64,000 nt of DNA from Actinernus sp. WN-2022 (Eukaryota > Cnidaria > Anthozoa > Actiniaria > Actinernidae), in NCBI GenBank assembly GCA_030867875.1, contig JAOWCC010001501.1, forward strand, positions 30,152,792 through 30,216,791. The letters are read 5' to 3'. Positions within the stretch are counted from its first letter, which is position 1. The number at the start of each line of letters is the position of its first letter. Below the pieces are notes generated by a model. That model saw nothing but the letters and a program-made list of their open reading frames with translations. It was not told the DNA's origin and did not search any database. Below are positions 1 to 11,700 of the stretch, piece after piece. Both the position numbers and the translations under genes were made by a program.

Positions 1-814
1 TTCTCAGCAATGAACGGGCTCACTTCTATCTCTGACGACCTGCCCTTTCTCTCCTACAGGCTTGATTCCTTCTTGATCTTTTTGGCCTTCTCCATGGATA
101 TTTCTTTTTGGGAGTACTTATAATAGTTCTAATTTTGTGTCTCATTAATTATACAGGCACTCTTAAAACAACATTACATAATCGACTATACATTACTCTA
201 TATTTTACAACTGATTAATGATAAATAACCACATGTAAGAAAATAAACATTGCATAGCTGACTGAACATTCCACAACTAGCAAGGTACGGAATATATAGC
301 ACTTAATGAGACAATGAAAACGATATAATAACTTAGTGTCGCAGTATCTTGTACATTAAATATTCAACAATTAAAGAAGAGCGAAAGGAATGAACAAAAG
401 AAAGAAATAAAGTATATTAGGAAAAACGGAGAGTACGGAAAAGGAGACTATAGGGGGGAGAAGGGGGAGAAAGGAGAAGAGATGAATTCCGTTATTTCAT
501 GCACCCCTCGGTTTTTTAGCTCGGGTTGCATTTTATGTTTTCAGCTCTGCTATTATAAGTATTATGAATGGTGTATATTGTAGTATTATGGAGTATTATG
601 AATGGTGGAAGAACGAAAGGAATGTTTACCATAGTAAACACTGGTATGTTCAACTAAAATTCGATTAAGGTATGCTAACCGCCGTGCGGAGCGAGTAGCA
701 GCTGACGTTCTTCGTCGGATCAGCTTAATAAACCTTAATTTACCATAGTAAACCTACCAAAAAGGGTAATTTATTAATTTAATTTAAACGTTGACTTGGC
801 TGGAAGCTAATAGA
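1..814. other. Left edge, no recognised gene
   Basis: No convincing coding exon is seen. A polypyrimidine tract ending in CAG at about 44-59 looks like a splice acceptor on the plus strand, but the open frame after it is only about 20 codons. The opposite strand reads as a short lysine-rich frame. Neither could be assigned. Around 661-720 lies a short motif that recurs at 26331-26400. Confidence 0.4.
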
Positions 815-1243
815 CTCATTGGCCGGTAACAAAACGAGCAGGGGACTGGGACCTAGTTTATCAGAATTACTCTAATTCTAAAATGAAGTTCATCACATCA
901 TAGAGCATGTTGAAATTAGCATTTGTGCCAAGTTTGATGTAATTCAAGTGAATCGTGTCTGAATTATAAGCAATTTAAATTTCTTTGTCCCTCCAAAATT
1001 TTACAATGAATGTATGGTTTGGAGGGACAACGTTAAATAATAAGAGAGTTTGTATGGGAAAATTGACATATTTGATGCCTTCTAGCATCGTCAATATTGA
1101 GCCAAAGTTCACCAAACTTTCCAGACTAGCTAAGTTTGATCTCTGCTTTTGGAAAATAATGCTCACTTTGACTAGTTATTAATTGAATTAGTTTTACTGA
1201 CTCGGTTCCAGTCTCCCACTCGTTTTGTTACCGGCTAATTGAG
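815..1243. repeat. Inverted-repeat element (MITE), 429 bp
   Basis: The two ends are imperfect inverted copies of about 42 bases: CTCATTGGCCGGTAACAAAA at the left, and its complement ending in CCGGCTAATTGAG at the right. The interior has only short open frames. The end sequence resembles that of the larger elements at 10639-11642 and 54463, which begin TTAGCCATTTCGTAAAC and also contain a GACTGGAACCGAG-like block, so they are probably one family. No clear target-site duplication was found. Confidence 0.7.
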
Positions 1244-2245
1244 CTTGCCTGTTTGTTGTCCCATTTCAGACCACGTGATAGTTCTCCAGATGATTCAGTG
1301 CTTTGTTTTCGGTTTGTAGAAATGTGTATATTTCCTCTTGGGATACAGAAAAACAAAGAAACATTACTGAAAGAAAATGTCATGTGACCAAAAATGGGGC
1401 CACAAACAGGTTTATTGTCATCATGTTAAACTCGTGGATGCGCGGATGCGCAGAAACGAGTTATTGCTGAGAGTGGGGATCCTGACCAAGTTTTTCTGTC
1501 TGCTGAAAGATTTAACAACTATCCAGATAACAAAGATTTTTAGAAATACTTTCAAATTTCCTCTTATCCGGTACATAGTTGGTATCGTTATTTATATCAG
1601 CATAGATGTAATCAAACGCTATAAATTTTAGTCATTTATGAATTTGTAATCATAGCTTCGATTGTTACATCATTATGATAGTATTAGCTATAATATTCCT
1701 GTAAACGTCAATAGTTAATAAAGTTTCCTTTTTTGTAATTTTAGACTTATCATATTGTCATATATAGTATTATATTTATATTGTATATGAAAAGACCTTT
1801 TCAGGAAGCTTCAATAAAATGTATGTATGTATGTATCATCATTAGCCAATGGTACTGAAGAAATGTGAGACTGAAATTTCTTTTTTATGGGAGAAAAGAA
1901 ATATGGACTTGTTTGCAAGGCTCTCTGGGAACAGTATAGATAGTTCAAGGTCTCAAAATGATTTGTTCTGGCCTTCGTGGTTTCAAGTGTTATTATTTAG
2001 ACTTAGTTACTTAACCGGGACATAACATACCGGAAGTGTTCACTTGTTATTACGAGGTCATGTGACCTACCAGGACTAGAGAATAAAACATGGCGGACTA
2101 GACATGTGCTCGAGAGCCTAGGCCGCATTACTCATATAGATAACACAACATCAAGCACTTATACTAGTAGGGGCACACTGACTACGTTAATGTGTCATGT
2201 AATCGAAATTATTTCATGTTCTCCGAAATGTTAACACTCTTTACT
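1244..2245. other. Non-coding, (GTAT)n microsatellite
   Basis: Nothing is recognised except a GTAT microsatellite at about 1820-1838. AATAAA hexamers occur near 1719 and 1812 but have no gene to belong to. Confidence 0.4.
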
Positions 2246-2654
2246 CTGGTCCCAGAGGCTTTCGAGAACGGAGCCGCGAAGCAGCGAGCCGCGAAGCGAT
2301 GAGGAGGGAAGAGAGAAGAAAGCCTCTGGTAGCCCGCGACCGTTGACTGATCGTACCGCGCCAATAGAGTTGAACTGGGGACAAGATCTGTCCCTTCCTC
2401 CTGATTGGTAGAATCTTTAATTACCTTATAGCGTTCTCTGATTGGCTATTGTCTAGTGTCTTGTTGTGATTGGTTCCTCGTTAATTGATCTAGTGATGTT
2501 GATTGGCACCTATCGTTAGCATGATAGTGAGAAACGGTCGCGGGCTACCAGAGGCTTTCTTCTCTCTTCCCTTCTCATCGCTTCGAGGCGAGATTGATCG
2601 CCGCTTCGCGGCTCCGTTCTCTTCTCTCCGACGGAAGAAAGGCTCTGGGACCAG
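2246..2654. repeat. Foldback/MITE with about 100-base inverted arms
   Basis: The left end reads CTGGTCCCAGAGGCTTTC and the right end GAAAGGCTCTGGGACCAG. The inverted similarity continues inward through a GC-rich GCCGCGAAGC block and an AGCCCGCGACCGTT block. The unique centre is about 180 bases. An open frame over the right arm is created by the repeat and is not regarded as a gene. Confidence 0.75.
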
Positions 2655-3702
2655 GGTATATGAAGTATCGATTTACCAAAGAAATTCGAAATGTGCATCT
2701 GGAATGCTATTTTTAACTGACCGATCAAACCAATATCGCTTTATTACTCTTAAAGACTTAATATTCATATTTAACGACCTCAGAGTTGTTAATAAAGAGC
2801 CAACAAACACTTCGCCATGTTCAATGGCAATGATGACTCGACACACACGATACATGAACGTGTATAAATTCATGCTCTCAAAGTTTTTAAATCATCTTCT
2901 CCCTGCAAATCAGAATTAAAGTGTTTCTGAGTTTCCATCCCGAGTGGAAATTTAGATGTTCATGTCCTTGTGCTGACGAACATTGACCAAGTGAAGTTGA
3001 ACGGCTCGACGGTTGTGTTTCCATTATCACTGGTCTCGCATGTTTTAGAGAAGCTTTGCCGTCTCAGACTGTAGTTTTAAAAATGTAAAGCACATAATTG
3101 AAACGACTGAAGAAACTCAAGTGCAGAACGAACGAATTCTACTCCGTCAACACATTACCACAATAGTTTATTTGCAGTACGATTTATCCGGTAAAAGCAA
3201 GTCTACAATAACATATAGTAATATTCGCTTGGGGAGAATTTCTCAATCTCTGGTCTACAGATAGTCAGCATTATTAAGTCGCTCGGCGTTCCAGTCGCAA
3301 TACGCATGCATTACGCAATACGCAGTCTCCCATTAGAGATGAAGAGATTGGCAAGTACCCATTCAATAAGGAATAAATATCAGAAACTTCTATTAGATTG
3401 CCAGCTTTCTCTTATAGTCACTTCCAGCCCTAGGTTTTAACTTAGGTTTTTATGATTGTATTGTAAACGGAGTTTTATATATACAGCTTTCAAATTTTTA
3501 ACTTAAATTTTGCATATTTCGAATCTAGTATACTTTGATATTTATATGTCTCATTTGTATAATTATGTAATTAGTGTAGTGATATTTAGATTTAGAGGGC
3601 TACAAGTTTATTAGTGTAATTAACACTATTACGTACGTACTACCCTCGGTAAATAAAGCCGTCATTTTTATTATTAAAATGCATGAACTTTATGTTTGGC
3701 TG
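2655..3702. other. Intergenic, downstream of HELB-like copy
   Basis: No gene or clear repeat is recognised. A helicase exon of the minus-strand HELB-like gene would have to lie here or beyond the left edge. No minus-strand frame of useful length or with Walker motifs is present. Confidence 0.5.
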
Positions 3703-3708
3703 TTTATT
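3703..3708 (-). promoter_or_regulatory. AATAAA polyadenylation hexamer
   Basis: On the minus strand AATAAA begins about 19 bases after the TAA that closes the read-through frame of HELB-like exon 2 (stop at 3729-3727). A second AATAAA lies at 3673-3668. The spacing fits a genuine 3' end, supporting a transcript that stops here. Confidence 0.45.
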
Positions 3709-3726
3709 ATTTTGATGTAAGAAACT

Positions 3727-4397
3727 TTAAAGAATCCCGTGTCTGTATTCAGTACGTTTTCTTACCCAACACAAGTTTACCTTCTCCCATCCCTCGAGTA
3801 ATTTATAAAGTACAAATGTAGTTTGATATGAAAATAGCTTCACCTTTTCATTGATTCCCCAATCTTTCGGCGAGCGCTGACGTTCTTCTTGTGTGATGAG
3901 GCGTGCAAGGCATTGGGCAATCTCCATCTCATACCTCTTATGACTTGTTAAATAAACAATTTCACCAACACCTTTGAGGGACTCGAGAGGTCCTATGATA
4001 TCAATCTGATAAAGATAACGTAAAGCTGCATTGAGTGCATTATTTGTACACGAGACTGCCTTCTTCAGCCGCCATAACGGTACATAAGTATCACCATATC
4101 TGGAGGTTTTCTTCTGAAGTGTATCGTAGACGCACAATGCATCTCTCTTGTCACTATCCATGGCGTCCAGTAAGTTGCAGTTCTCGAATGACTTTAAACT
4201 CACTTCACAGCCAAATACTCTGAACCTCTGCCTTACCAGATTCTGATATCCAAGAATCCACGGTTCGTCTTTTATTGCCACAGCGATTCCTTTCAGTGTT
4301 TCCAAGGATTCGTTCAGGAAAAGACTTTCTGCGTGTCGGGGCAATAACCTATGAGCATAGTGAGTGAAGCCAGGAACAAGTAGAGCTTTTCCGGCCT
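3727..4397 (-). CDS. HELB-like: HELB-like exon 2, possibly terminal
   Basis: The acceptor (pyrimidine tract then CGCAG, ending at 4398) gives an exon whose first codons read AGKALLVPGFTHYAHRLL, matching GKALMAPQFTKHVHQLF in the sister gene. Homology runs to about 3844, where the phase-0 position of the sister donor is occupied by a weak GTGAAG. The frame stays open another 38 codons to TAA at 3729-3727, with AATAAA close behind. The read-through tail (from KLFSYQTTFVLYKLLEGWEK) is unlike any HELB segment I know. Confidence 0.78.
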
Positions 4398-7300
4398 CTG
4401 CGAGAAAAAGCAAAACTTTATTAAACAAAGCCGGATCGATAACACATTTTACGTAATAAATTCACTACTTCACACGAGCACATGCAGTTATCCCAAACGG
4501 TGCGATGATATTTTTTTCAACCGAGAATCGAATGCAATAAACCTATACGAGTTTCTACCAGCTCACAAATAACCTCAAAAAGTACTGTCAGAATGGTACT
4601 TTATTAATTCATTAAGAAACAATCCGTGTAAAAACTAGGCACAATTCTATTGTTCAGATGCAGTTTGCTTTCCCCACGGTAGAATTTTCTTTTTTTTTCG
4701 TACTGACAACTCATCAACCTTAAGTGATGTATACTGAATTTCTGAAATCAAATCCACTAAAACTGTCTTTTAAAACTACACTAACTCTCCTTTTGTGTGA
4801 AAACATTTCGTCCCATCAGAAGAGTCCAAAACAATATAACCAAGAAAGCTTTCACTTTTAGAATGTTCCCTACGTTGAATTTTTGTCATATTAAATGTTT
4901 TGAGAGCTTTCACTAGATGCAATTCAAATGCTGGCACGTGGCGGGGATTTTTGCAATTCACAATACTTTCAAACTGATTATATTTTCATTTCGTATGTGT
5001 TTCTTGCGATATCGGTTCTTAATTTACCTTTTAGGATTCAAGAGTCGGGAAATAAACTTTCTTAATTTGTCTTTCCTTAAGTTTTTCTAGGACGCATCGT
5101 TATTATGCAGGTTGGATCATATTTACGTGACATTATATTACGCGGACTGAGAAATCAAAGGTCGACCATTTTTTGCGATTTACGCTGCCATCAATCGCAA
5201 CTACGATATATGGCCACCGCGAATATTTACGAACGATGGCCGTGTGAAGTTCTCCGCGTTCGTGTAAGTTTCGCACGGGAATCACAGTCCGCGTAATATT
5301 GAACATCACTGTAAATAAATTAGACGCATGTGGTTGAACAACTATCTATCCTTGAAAATAAAATTAAAGTTGATTTGGGCGATTTTAGACTATATGACTT
5401 TTGACATAATCTTCGGAAAATGTACGCCATTTCGCTAGCTAATTTTTGCATCTTTTGGAAGAATATCTCCGAGCTATAGCCGCGGGAATCTGGCGAGGCC
5501 CCTATTTTGTTCCATATATTATGATGACAACAACGAAGGCTAGTTAACAAAATATTAAATGATGATTTTAATTGATTTTTAAGTATTCTTTACATATTAA
5601 GGGTGAAGATATTGAGAGGTGAGAGGATCGGAGGCTCTTAATTTTGGGAGGGCAGTTATAGTATAAAGGGAACGGCTCTTGAAAGGTTTGGTCAAAAATA
5701 AATTTAAACTTCAAAAAAATACAGAATGAATATAGTTATTACGATGAAATTAAAAGAAGAAGAATAGATTTAGCTATCATTTTTTTGCATTCCTTACCAT
5801 TCAATGCTACATATACATTGTACATATACGCGTATACAGTTCTTAGCCAGAGAATTGCTTATAAATTATCTGCAGTTGTAAGGGCATGCAGTCTTGTATT
5901 TAGCATGTGGAATGCAATTTAAACAACTTGACTATTAAGGTACATTTATTAGTCATTCCGAATACAATTTAAATATTCAAGTTGGCATAAAGGCTGACTA
6001 CCAACAGGGTGGTGCACATCTTTAAATAAACAAAACTTTATATATGCAACAGGTATGATAAAACAATATTATTGGATCAGTTTGGTTTTCACATAATAGG
6101 TCAGCTGTGGGCCATTCCATTTTAAGTCCACACACCCCTGTCGATGATATTTTCTTCCGGAGGGGGTCCAGTGGAAATTTTAATTCTTTTTCTAGTTTTT
6201 CTGAGGGGGTTTCACAATTTTCAAGTGGTGTTCTGTGGGTGTACGGGATTTGATCATATTTTCTGAGGGTCTCAGACTTCTCTAAAGAAGAGTTAATGGT
6301 TGTTGCTTGTATGGCAAGGTGACATTCACTGGTCGGGAGTTCGAGGTACCTATCCGGTACTGGAAACAAGAACCTAGACTGTGTGTGGAGAATATTTCTT
6401 AACCAGGAAGTCGAAGTTAAACCAGGGGTAGAAATGACATAACATATCAGAGTAAAAATGGCTTTAGGGTAACAATGGGGTACCCTGGGGATTCTTTAGG
6501 GGGTAGAGGTGGAAACAAGAACAAGCCAATTAGTCTTGCATACACTTTAGTTGTACTCGCTGCAGAATGGGGACACCAAGTGGTTCGCAAGGTCAATAAC
6601 GAGTGCATAAAAAGGTTATAGAGTGCACAGTCACATGCTCTCGGTAAATGTTTGCTCAGAAAATGTATATTGTATAAACAAAACATTGCATGAACTGCTC
6701 ATGCTCACCAAAAGGCTTGTGCAATTATCAGAACTACCAAAATATCACTCAGTGCCTATAAATCACGTATAGCACGAGCAGTTCATGTGATTCCCCCTAC
6801 ATATATATGATATATAAGCTTATGAAGAAATTAATAAATTTCTAGCCTGAATGCAGAATACATGTGAAATGGCAAAATTTATAAGTATTCTTGAGCATTG
6901 TGGACGCGATTCAGATATATAATTTTACAGGTACATGTACTCACTTACATGACAAGTAGTAAATATTATAAAGTATTAATTTGGTTATGTTTTTGAGTTT
7001 ATGTTATTTTTTTTACAAAGTTTATATGCATTTATTAAACAGTACTCCCCCCCCCCCCCCCCCCTTTCGTTGGCATGCCCATGCACCCTCTAGCTAATTG
7101 CGCCTATATGGCGGGAGGTTTGGCTTTAACGTCGCACTTTTACGGCCCCCTCTTTCTGCATTTCCTGGATTCGCCCCTGGTACTAGGTATTCTATATATA
7201 GTCATTCAAAATTTCCTTACCAGATTTTTGCATTCTTGCATAAAGCTGTCTTGCAATGATACTGTTGGACTCAGAAGTCTCACCGAAGCTCGCCAAATGA

Positions 7301-7830
7301 CCGACAATACATCTAAAGTCTGCCTTCAACCCGCTGTCGCGCATGAACTTGATGAATGCATTCACATGTTGAATCTCGGAATCTTTACCTTCAATTCCAA
7401 ATCCACGGGTCAGAAATACACTAATCAACTGAAAATTTACCAATTCATCCACACGAGGGGAATATGAAGGTATTGAAACACTTTCAAAATCACAAAAATT
7501 GCTTTCTTTGACTTCAACCGTTACTGTCCACCATGGGTGGGAGAAGAGATGGCCAAATCTACCACGAACTCTCACGACCTCATTCCTTCTGTCCCCGTTC
7601 AGTTGAAGGAGTTGAATTCTCAGTGTTGTCCTTCGCAGTCCACGCAGCGGAAGAGAATGGCAAGATCCGTCAGCAAGAGCTGAGAACTCTTCAAAATCGG
7701 GATTTTGAAAATCATCGTCGTCGCTATTCTCGTCTGTTTCGTCCGAGTCGTACTCGTTGCTTTCTCGGTCCTTTGAAGTCTCAACGACGACGAACCCTTT
7801 CAACTGTTTCGACGAGGCCGAGGAAGCCAT
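3727..7830 (-). CDS. HELB-like: HELB-like N-terminal paralogue (gene overview)
   Basis: Two minus-strand exons, 7830-7221 and 4397-3727, match in order the first two exons of the complete HELB gene on the other strand. Exon 1 carries the acidic leader, an ALADGSC block and the GRF...PWW...V.V.VKE segment also found in human HELB. Exon 2 carries the DEPWILGY and GVGEIVYLT blocks. Exon 1 ends in phase 1 (donor GTAAGG at 7220) and exon 2 starts with the matching two bases (acceptor ending at 4398). Read through to the TAA at 3727 the product is about 426 residues with no helicase domain. Spliced at the weak donor GTGAAG (3843), it would need further exons that are not in the window. It could be a truncated duplicate, a helicase-less regulator, or a full gene with a long intron. 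The family assignment is strong; the 3' structure is uncertain. Confidence 0.82.
4628..4945 (+). repeat. Dispersed repeat R, uninterrupted copy
   Basis: This stretch matches 17286-17890 in HELB intron 3 in the same orientation: shared blocks include GGCACAATTCTATTGTTCAG, TACTGACAACTCATCAACC, TTTTGTGTGAAAACATTTCG and TTTCACTAGATGCAATTCAA. It reads continuously through CCACTAAAACTG, the point where the other copy carries a 316-bp MITE, so it is the paralogous empty site. The nature of the repeat is unknown. Confidence 0.75.
7065..7181 (-). repeat. MITE copy, GGGGCGGATCCAG family
   Basis: Read on the minus strand it ends in CCAGGGGCGAATCCAGGAAA and continues through TGCAGAAAGAGGGGG, matching the left end of the 142-bp element at 38643-38784. 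The other end (CCGTTGGC/GGCATGCCC region) also corresponds. It borders an 18-base C run. Confidence 0.6.
7221..7830 (-). CDS. HELB-like: HELB-like exon 1
   Basis: The start at 7830-7828 was chosen because the residues from this methionine align with the start of the sister gene (FVVVETSKD against FYVVGKNSP, then an acidic run, then SALADGSC). An in-frame upstream methionine at 7914 lies in sequence with no counterpart. The exon codes 203 residues plus one base. Residues about 20-45 are rich in Asp/Glu/Ser. The rest is the conserved N-terminal HELB domain with GRFGHLFSHPWWTVTVEVKE and IPSYSPRVDE. Donor CTG|GTAAGG is good. Confidence 0.85.
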
Positions 7831-8141
7831 TGAAGTGCTCTGCAGCAAAAGTTCCTTGCTTGGGTTGCCTGTGGTTAGAAAACCCGTACCCAGACCTCTC
7901 ACGATACAAAACATTTTTTAAACGAACAGAACGAGTGATAGAAAGTGAAAGTGCACATCCAGCATTTTGCCGAAAATTTCGGATTGGTGATTGTTTGGAA
8001 TCCGGTACATCAGCTGAAGTTTTATTTATCGATTTGGAACATCGATTTTTCACAGTGACGGTCCATCTTCGGTGTAATATTTATGTGAGTAAGTGTGTAT
8101 CTTGGCGATCTGAGAAATTATTGGCGCAACTGACAAATGAC
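7831..8141. promoter_or_regulatory. Bidirectional promoter between two HELB genes
   Basis: Only 311 bases separate the two divergent start codons, so both promoters must lie here or overlap the first exons. No TATA box is evident. An E2F-like TTGGCGC is at about 8121-8127 and an inverted CCAAT box (ATTGGT) near 7983. Site roles are inference from consensus only. Confidence 0.5.
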
Positions 8142-8724
8142 ATGCCGTTTGTTCGAGGATTTTATGTTGTTGGGAAAAACTCTCCTAGCCACAATGAAGC
8201 CGGAGAATCGGACGCGGACAGTGACAGCGACGATGAGGATTTCGAGAGCCACGATTCCTCTGAGCTATCTGCTCTTGCAGATGGGTCATGTCAGTCGTAC
8301 AGCGCATCCAGAATCAAGACGTGCGTGATCAACGTGCAGCTTTCAACAGGGAAACGTGGCTTAAAAAACAGTTCTGTTATTAAACGTATAAGGGGGAGGT
8401 TTGATTCAGGGTTTATGTCTCCGTGTTGGATGATTAAAGTCGAAGTGAAGGAGTACTCGTCTCACAGTAAATTTCTAACTGCTGTTGGCAGCCCGTCATA
8501 CCGCATTCGTGTTGACAGTGGAGTCGATAAAAGTGTCATTTGTTTGTTCCTGGATAGTTGTGGAGTTGAGCCACAGCACGTGCAGCGTTTTGTCGAGTTC
8601 ATGGACACAGCTGTTGCTGGATTCTGTTTGGAGAACATCATTAATGTGTTGAGGCAGTTTAAAGATTCAAGTGCAACCAACAGTGAGATAGCAGGTCAAA
8701 TACAAGCTCACTTGATCAACTCAG
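8142..8724 (+). CDS. HELB: HELB exon 1
   Basis: The ATG at 8142 is chosen because the frame above it is antisense to the neighbouring gene and because it aligns with the paralogue's start. 194 codons plus one base. It has acidic residues 19-35, ALADGSC, then RGRFDSGFMSPCWMIKVEVKE (counterpart of GRFPITGAWWRVKVQVKP in human) and GSPSYRIRVDSG. Donor TCAG|GTCAGT leaves phase 1, identical to the paralogue. Confidence 0.9.
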
Positions 8725-11700
8725 GTCAGTGAAAAAAAATTCTGCAAAGAGGGGATTCTCCTCAAACTCATGAATAATTATTCATGAGAATATTAGTAGG
8801 GGACAAGTGAAATTAGAGATAAATTTCACATGTGTTTGTCAAAATTAAAGTAATTTCCCTCGCCGCTTTAATTACGTAGATTTTGACAAACACAAGTGAA
8901 ATTTATCCCTAATTTCAGGAGTCACTATTTGATTACCATTAATATTATGGAGGACAGATTATGATGTAGCCTGCATCACATCCAGACTTTTCTCTGGTAT
9001 AGTCCGTCTGCGAAGCAGCAACACAAACCGTGTTCTAGACCCCAGCAGCGTACCGTGATTTGAGTACACGTTCTGATTGGCTTTTAAAAATGCTCATTTC
9101 TTACACATCTTCTGACTTGCCATTCAACTGTCACCAGCCTGTCACCTGTTAGTCTTCCCAGAATCCAAGAACCACTCGCGCCAGAACACTCGTCTGGCAG
9201 GAAATCGTTAGTGGAAATATAGAGGCTAAACTTAAAAATATGGATGTAGAATCGGTTCAAATAGCTTCGTATATATTCTGTTCTTAGCTTTTATCAAGAA
9301 ATAACAAATATTTTTGAAGAACTCAATTATTTTTAGGCTGAACTAGTGAGCTCGTGTAAAATGCCGACAAAAGCGAGTCGTTGCTTATTTAATTTGTACA
9401 TTTACGCTGTAATTGGTCTAGACAAATGGGGAATGGAATGTCGTGCTGATGTAACCAGCTGTTGGAGCTATCGCATGGCGTGACGATCCTAGTCATTTCA
9501 AAATAGCCAGTCAGAAGGCGTGTGAGAAAAAGCATTTTTAAAAGCCAATCAGAATGCGTACTCAAATCACGGTACGCTGCTGGGGGTCTACAACAAGCTT
9601 TCCGTCGCTGGTTCGCAGACGGACTTAACCGGGGTTCAGTTCTGATGCGACGCAGGCTAATTATGATGCAGAAAAACATTATTTTAAGTGCGTGGAGGCG
9701 GCGTTTGAAATTTCAAATGTGAAATTAGGAATTACGTGTGAAATTTCAAGTTGAAATTAGGGATTAATTTGTCCTCTATGGTATTACAAAGAAAATCACA
9801 AGGGTGAAGGAGTCTGGCATAAATTATCCATACTTCTTTATTTTCTCTATCGGTATGTTCGTTAGAAAAGCCATAATCATACTTGTGTTTGATCACAAGA
9901 TCAAAACTCCTCGAACTGAATTTAAAAAACTCTTCTACATGTACATACTGTTTTACAACTTCAGTTCTCAATGTTTTGAATTGGCATGATCGTTGATATA
10001 TACCGGTAACATCAAATTAATGGTTGACAGCCCTTGATTACCTTTATATTTTTTAACGAGTAGGCACCATATTGTACTAATTTAAAGGACTAGGAATTAG
10101 TTAAACAGTGGCCACATCATAACTGAATCAGAGTAATAATTACTATCATCACATACAAAAGTGTCCTTAATTGAGAATCACTTGAAAATCAAACATTTTA
10201 GAACCCAAAAAATATCAAAACATTGACAGGGAAATTAGCATGCAAGGTCATGTGGAATTTTGATTGGAGACACTTTAGTTGCTGGTAATTTTTGTTTTAT
10301 CATAAATCCTGCAGTAAAATGTAAGCTTGGCTGTTTTCTGCTCTGTGAAGATAACAATATACAATTTATAGTGCTAATTGAAAAGATTCCAATTCTAATA
10401 CTTAAGTACTTAACTGTACACATTAATTAGTTTTAAATTGCTGACAGAGGTAAAAATTCCAATGTATTGACTGCAGTGATTGGATTTCTTATTCCTGATT
10501 AGCCTGTGAACTGGGAGGTTCTTGTTGAGGGGGGGGATTAGAGTAGGGGGATTGGGGAGAGGAGGGAGAGCCTGCATGAATGCTAGATACAATTTTGAAT
10601 ACATGTATCTGCATCGAAATTCTGGACACAAAATTCCTATTAGCCATTTCGTAAACTGGTAAAGGACTGGAACCGAGTGTAAATTTAATTGAATTCAAAA
10701 TAATTGTGAATATTTGCATCATTTGTTAATGAACCCCACGACATGAAAGATCACATCAAAATAATAAATTAGTATGTTTACCGATTTTCAAGATATTTGA
10801 ATAAATAAGTCTTAGAACTGAATAGCAGACTTGATCTGCAGGAGCCCTGAATAGGAATTATTAAAACAAACTAGAATTAAATTTCGAGATTTCAGAAAAT
10901 CATTATGCTTTCGGTTTGAAAGTTATGAACCTAAAACTTACGTCAGTTACTAATTTGGGCATGCTCTTTCCATTTCTGGCATCTATTTTGAACTAGCACC
11001 AATCTTTTTGATTGACAAGGTCATGTGACCAGTTGTTGCAAAAGGCCTATTAACCAGGAGCATAACATTATTCCATCCCACATACTAGACCTACATGTAT
11101 GTCACAGTGTTTTCACAAGTTCTTTTTAGAGCAGTTTCCTGCAATTCTTGGGTTAATTGCAATCATTCCTAAGGGAATAAAATCACAAAAGTGTAGCAGC
11201 CATGTTGTTGGTATAACAAAAGTAGCTAAATTGAGGCATATTTTGTTCAGCCACTGGTGCAACCCACTAATTGGCAGGAAAATAATCTATGCAAACAGAC
11301 CAAATTAATTGTGAAAATGCTGTGACACATAATTTATATAGGAGATATGGACGCTCCTGGTTAAATGGGCTCCTGGCTTTTGAAAATAAGAAAAATAAGA
11401 AAGTTCAGTATGGATGTGGGGACAGCTAAGCGTATCCCCCTAAATCATACTGAGCTCTCTTATTTTAATTTGTGATTTTTGAAAGCTCACCACCTCATTA
11501 TTTGATCCAAACATCTGCAAACTGAGTCAATGCTAATTTTGATGTTACAGTGTATATTTCTTGTGATGGGGTTTAGTTTTTAATTTTGAGAAATTTACAA
11601 ACTCGGTCCCAGTCCTTTTTTGGTTTACGAAATGGCTAATTGGTCCATTCTACAATGATGTCAACAACACTTGAAGAAATCATAATGCAAATTATATGGT

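Larger units (their letters stand above)
4398..7220. other. Intron 1 of HELB-like gene
   Basis: 2.8 kb. It holds a dispersed repeat at 4628-4945, a short inverted repeat pairing about 6689-6705 with 6760-6778 (core CATGAACTGCTC), a run of 18 C at 7047-7064, and a MITE at 7065-7181. The stretch 6020-6690 contains open frames on the minus strand that look like antisense repeat sequence. No exon was recognised. Confidence 0.6.

Noticed and set aside
17..120. Exon-like segment at the left edge (good acceptor on plus strand, lysine-rich frame on minus strand)
   Set aside because: Both frames are about 20 codons, point in opposite directions and match nothing I recognise; the window edge prevents a test.
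2503..2919. 138-codon plus-strand frame
   Set aside because: Its first half is the right arm of the foldback element at 2246-2654 and the rest has no recognisable motif.
6022..6686. Two minus-strand frames of 115 and 79 codons
   Set aside because: They read as antisense of non-coding repeat-like sequence in an intron; no motif recognised.
7533..8141. Upstream extension of the HELB exon 1 frame to 7533
   Set aside because: This stretch is antisense to exon 1 of the divergent HELB-like gene, and the paralogue aligns from the methionine at 8142.
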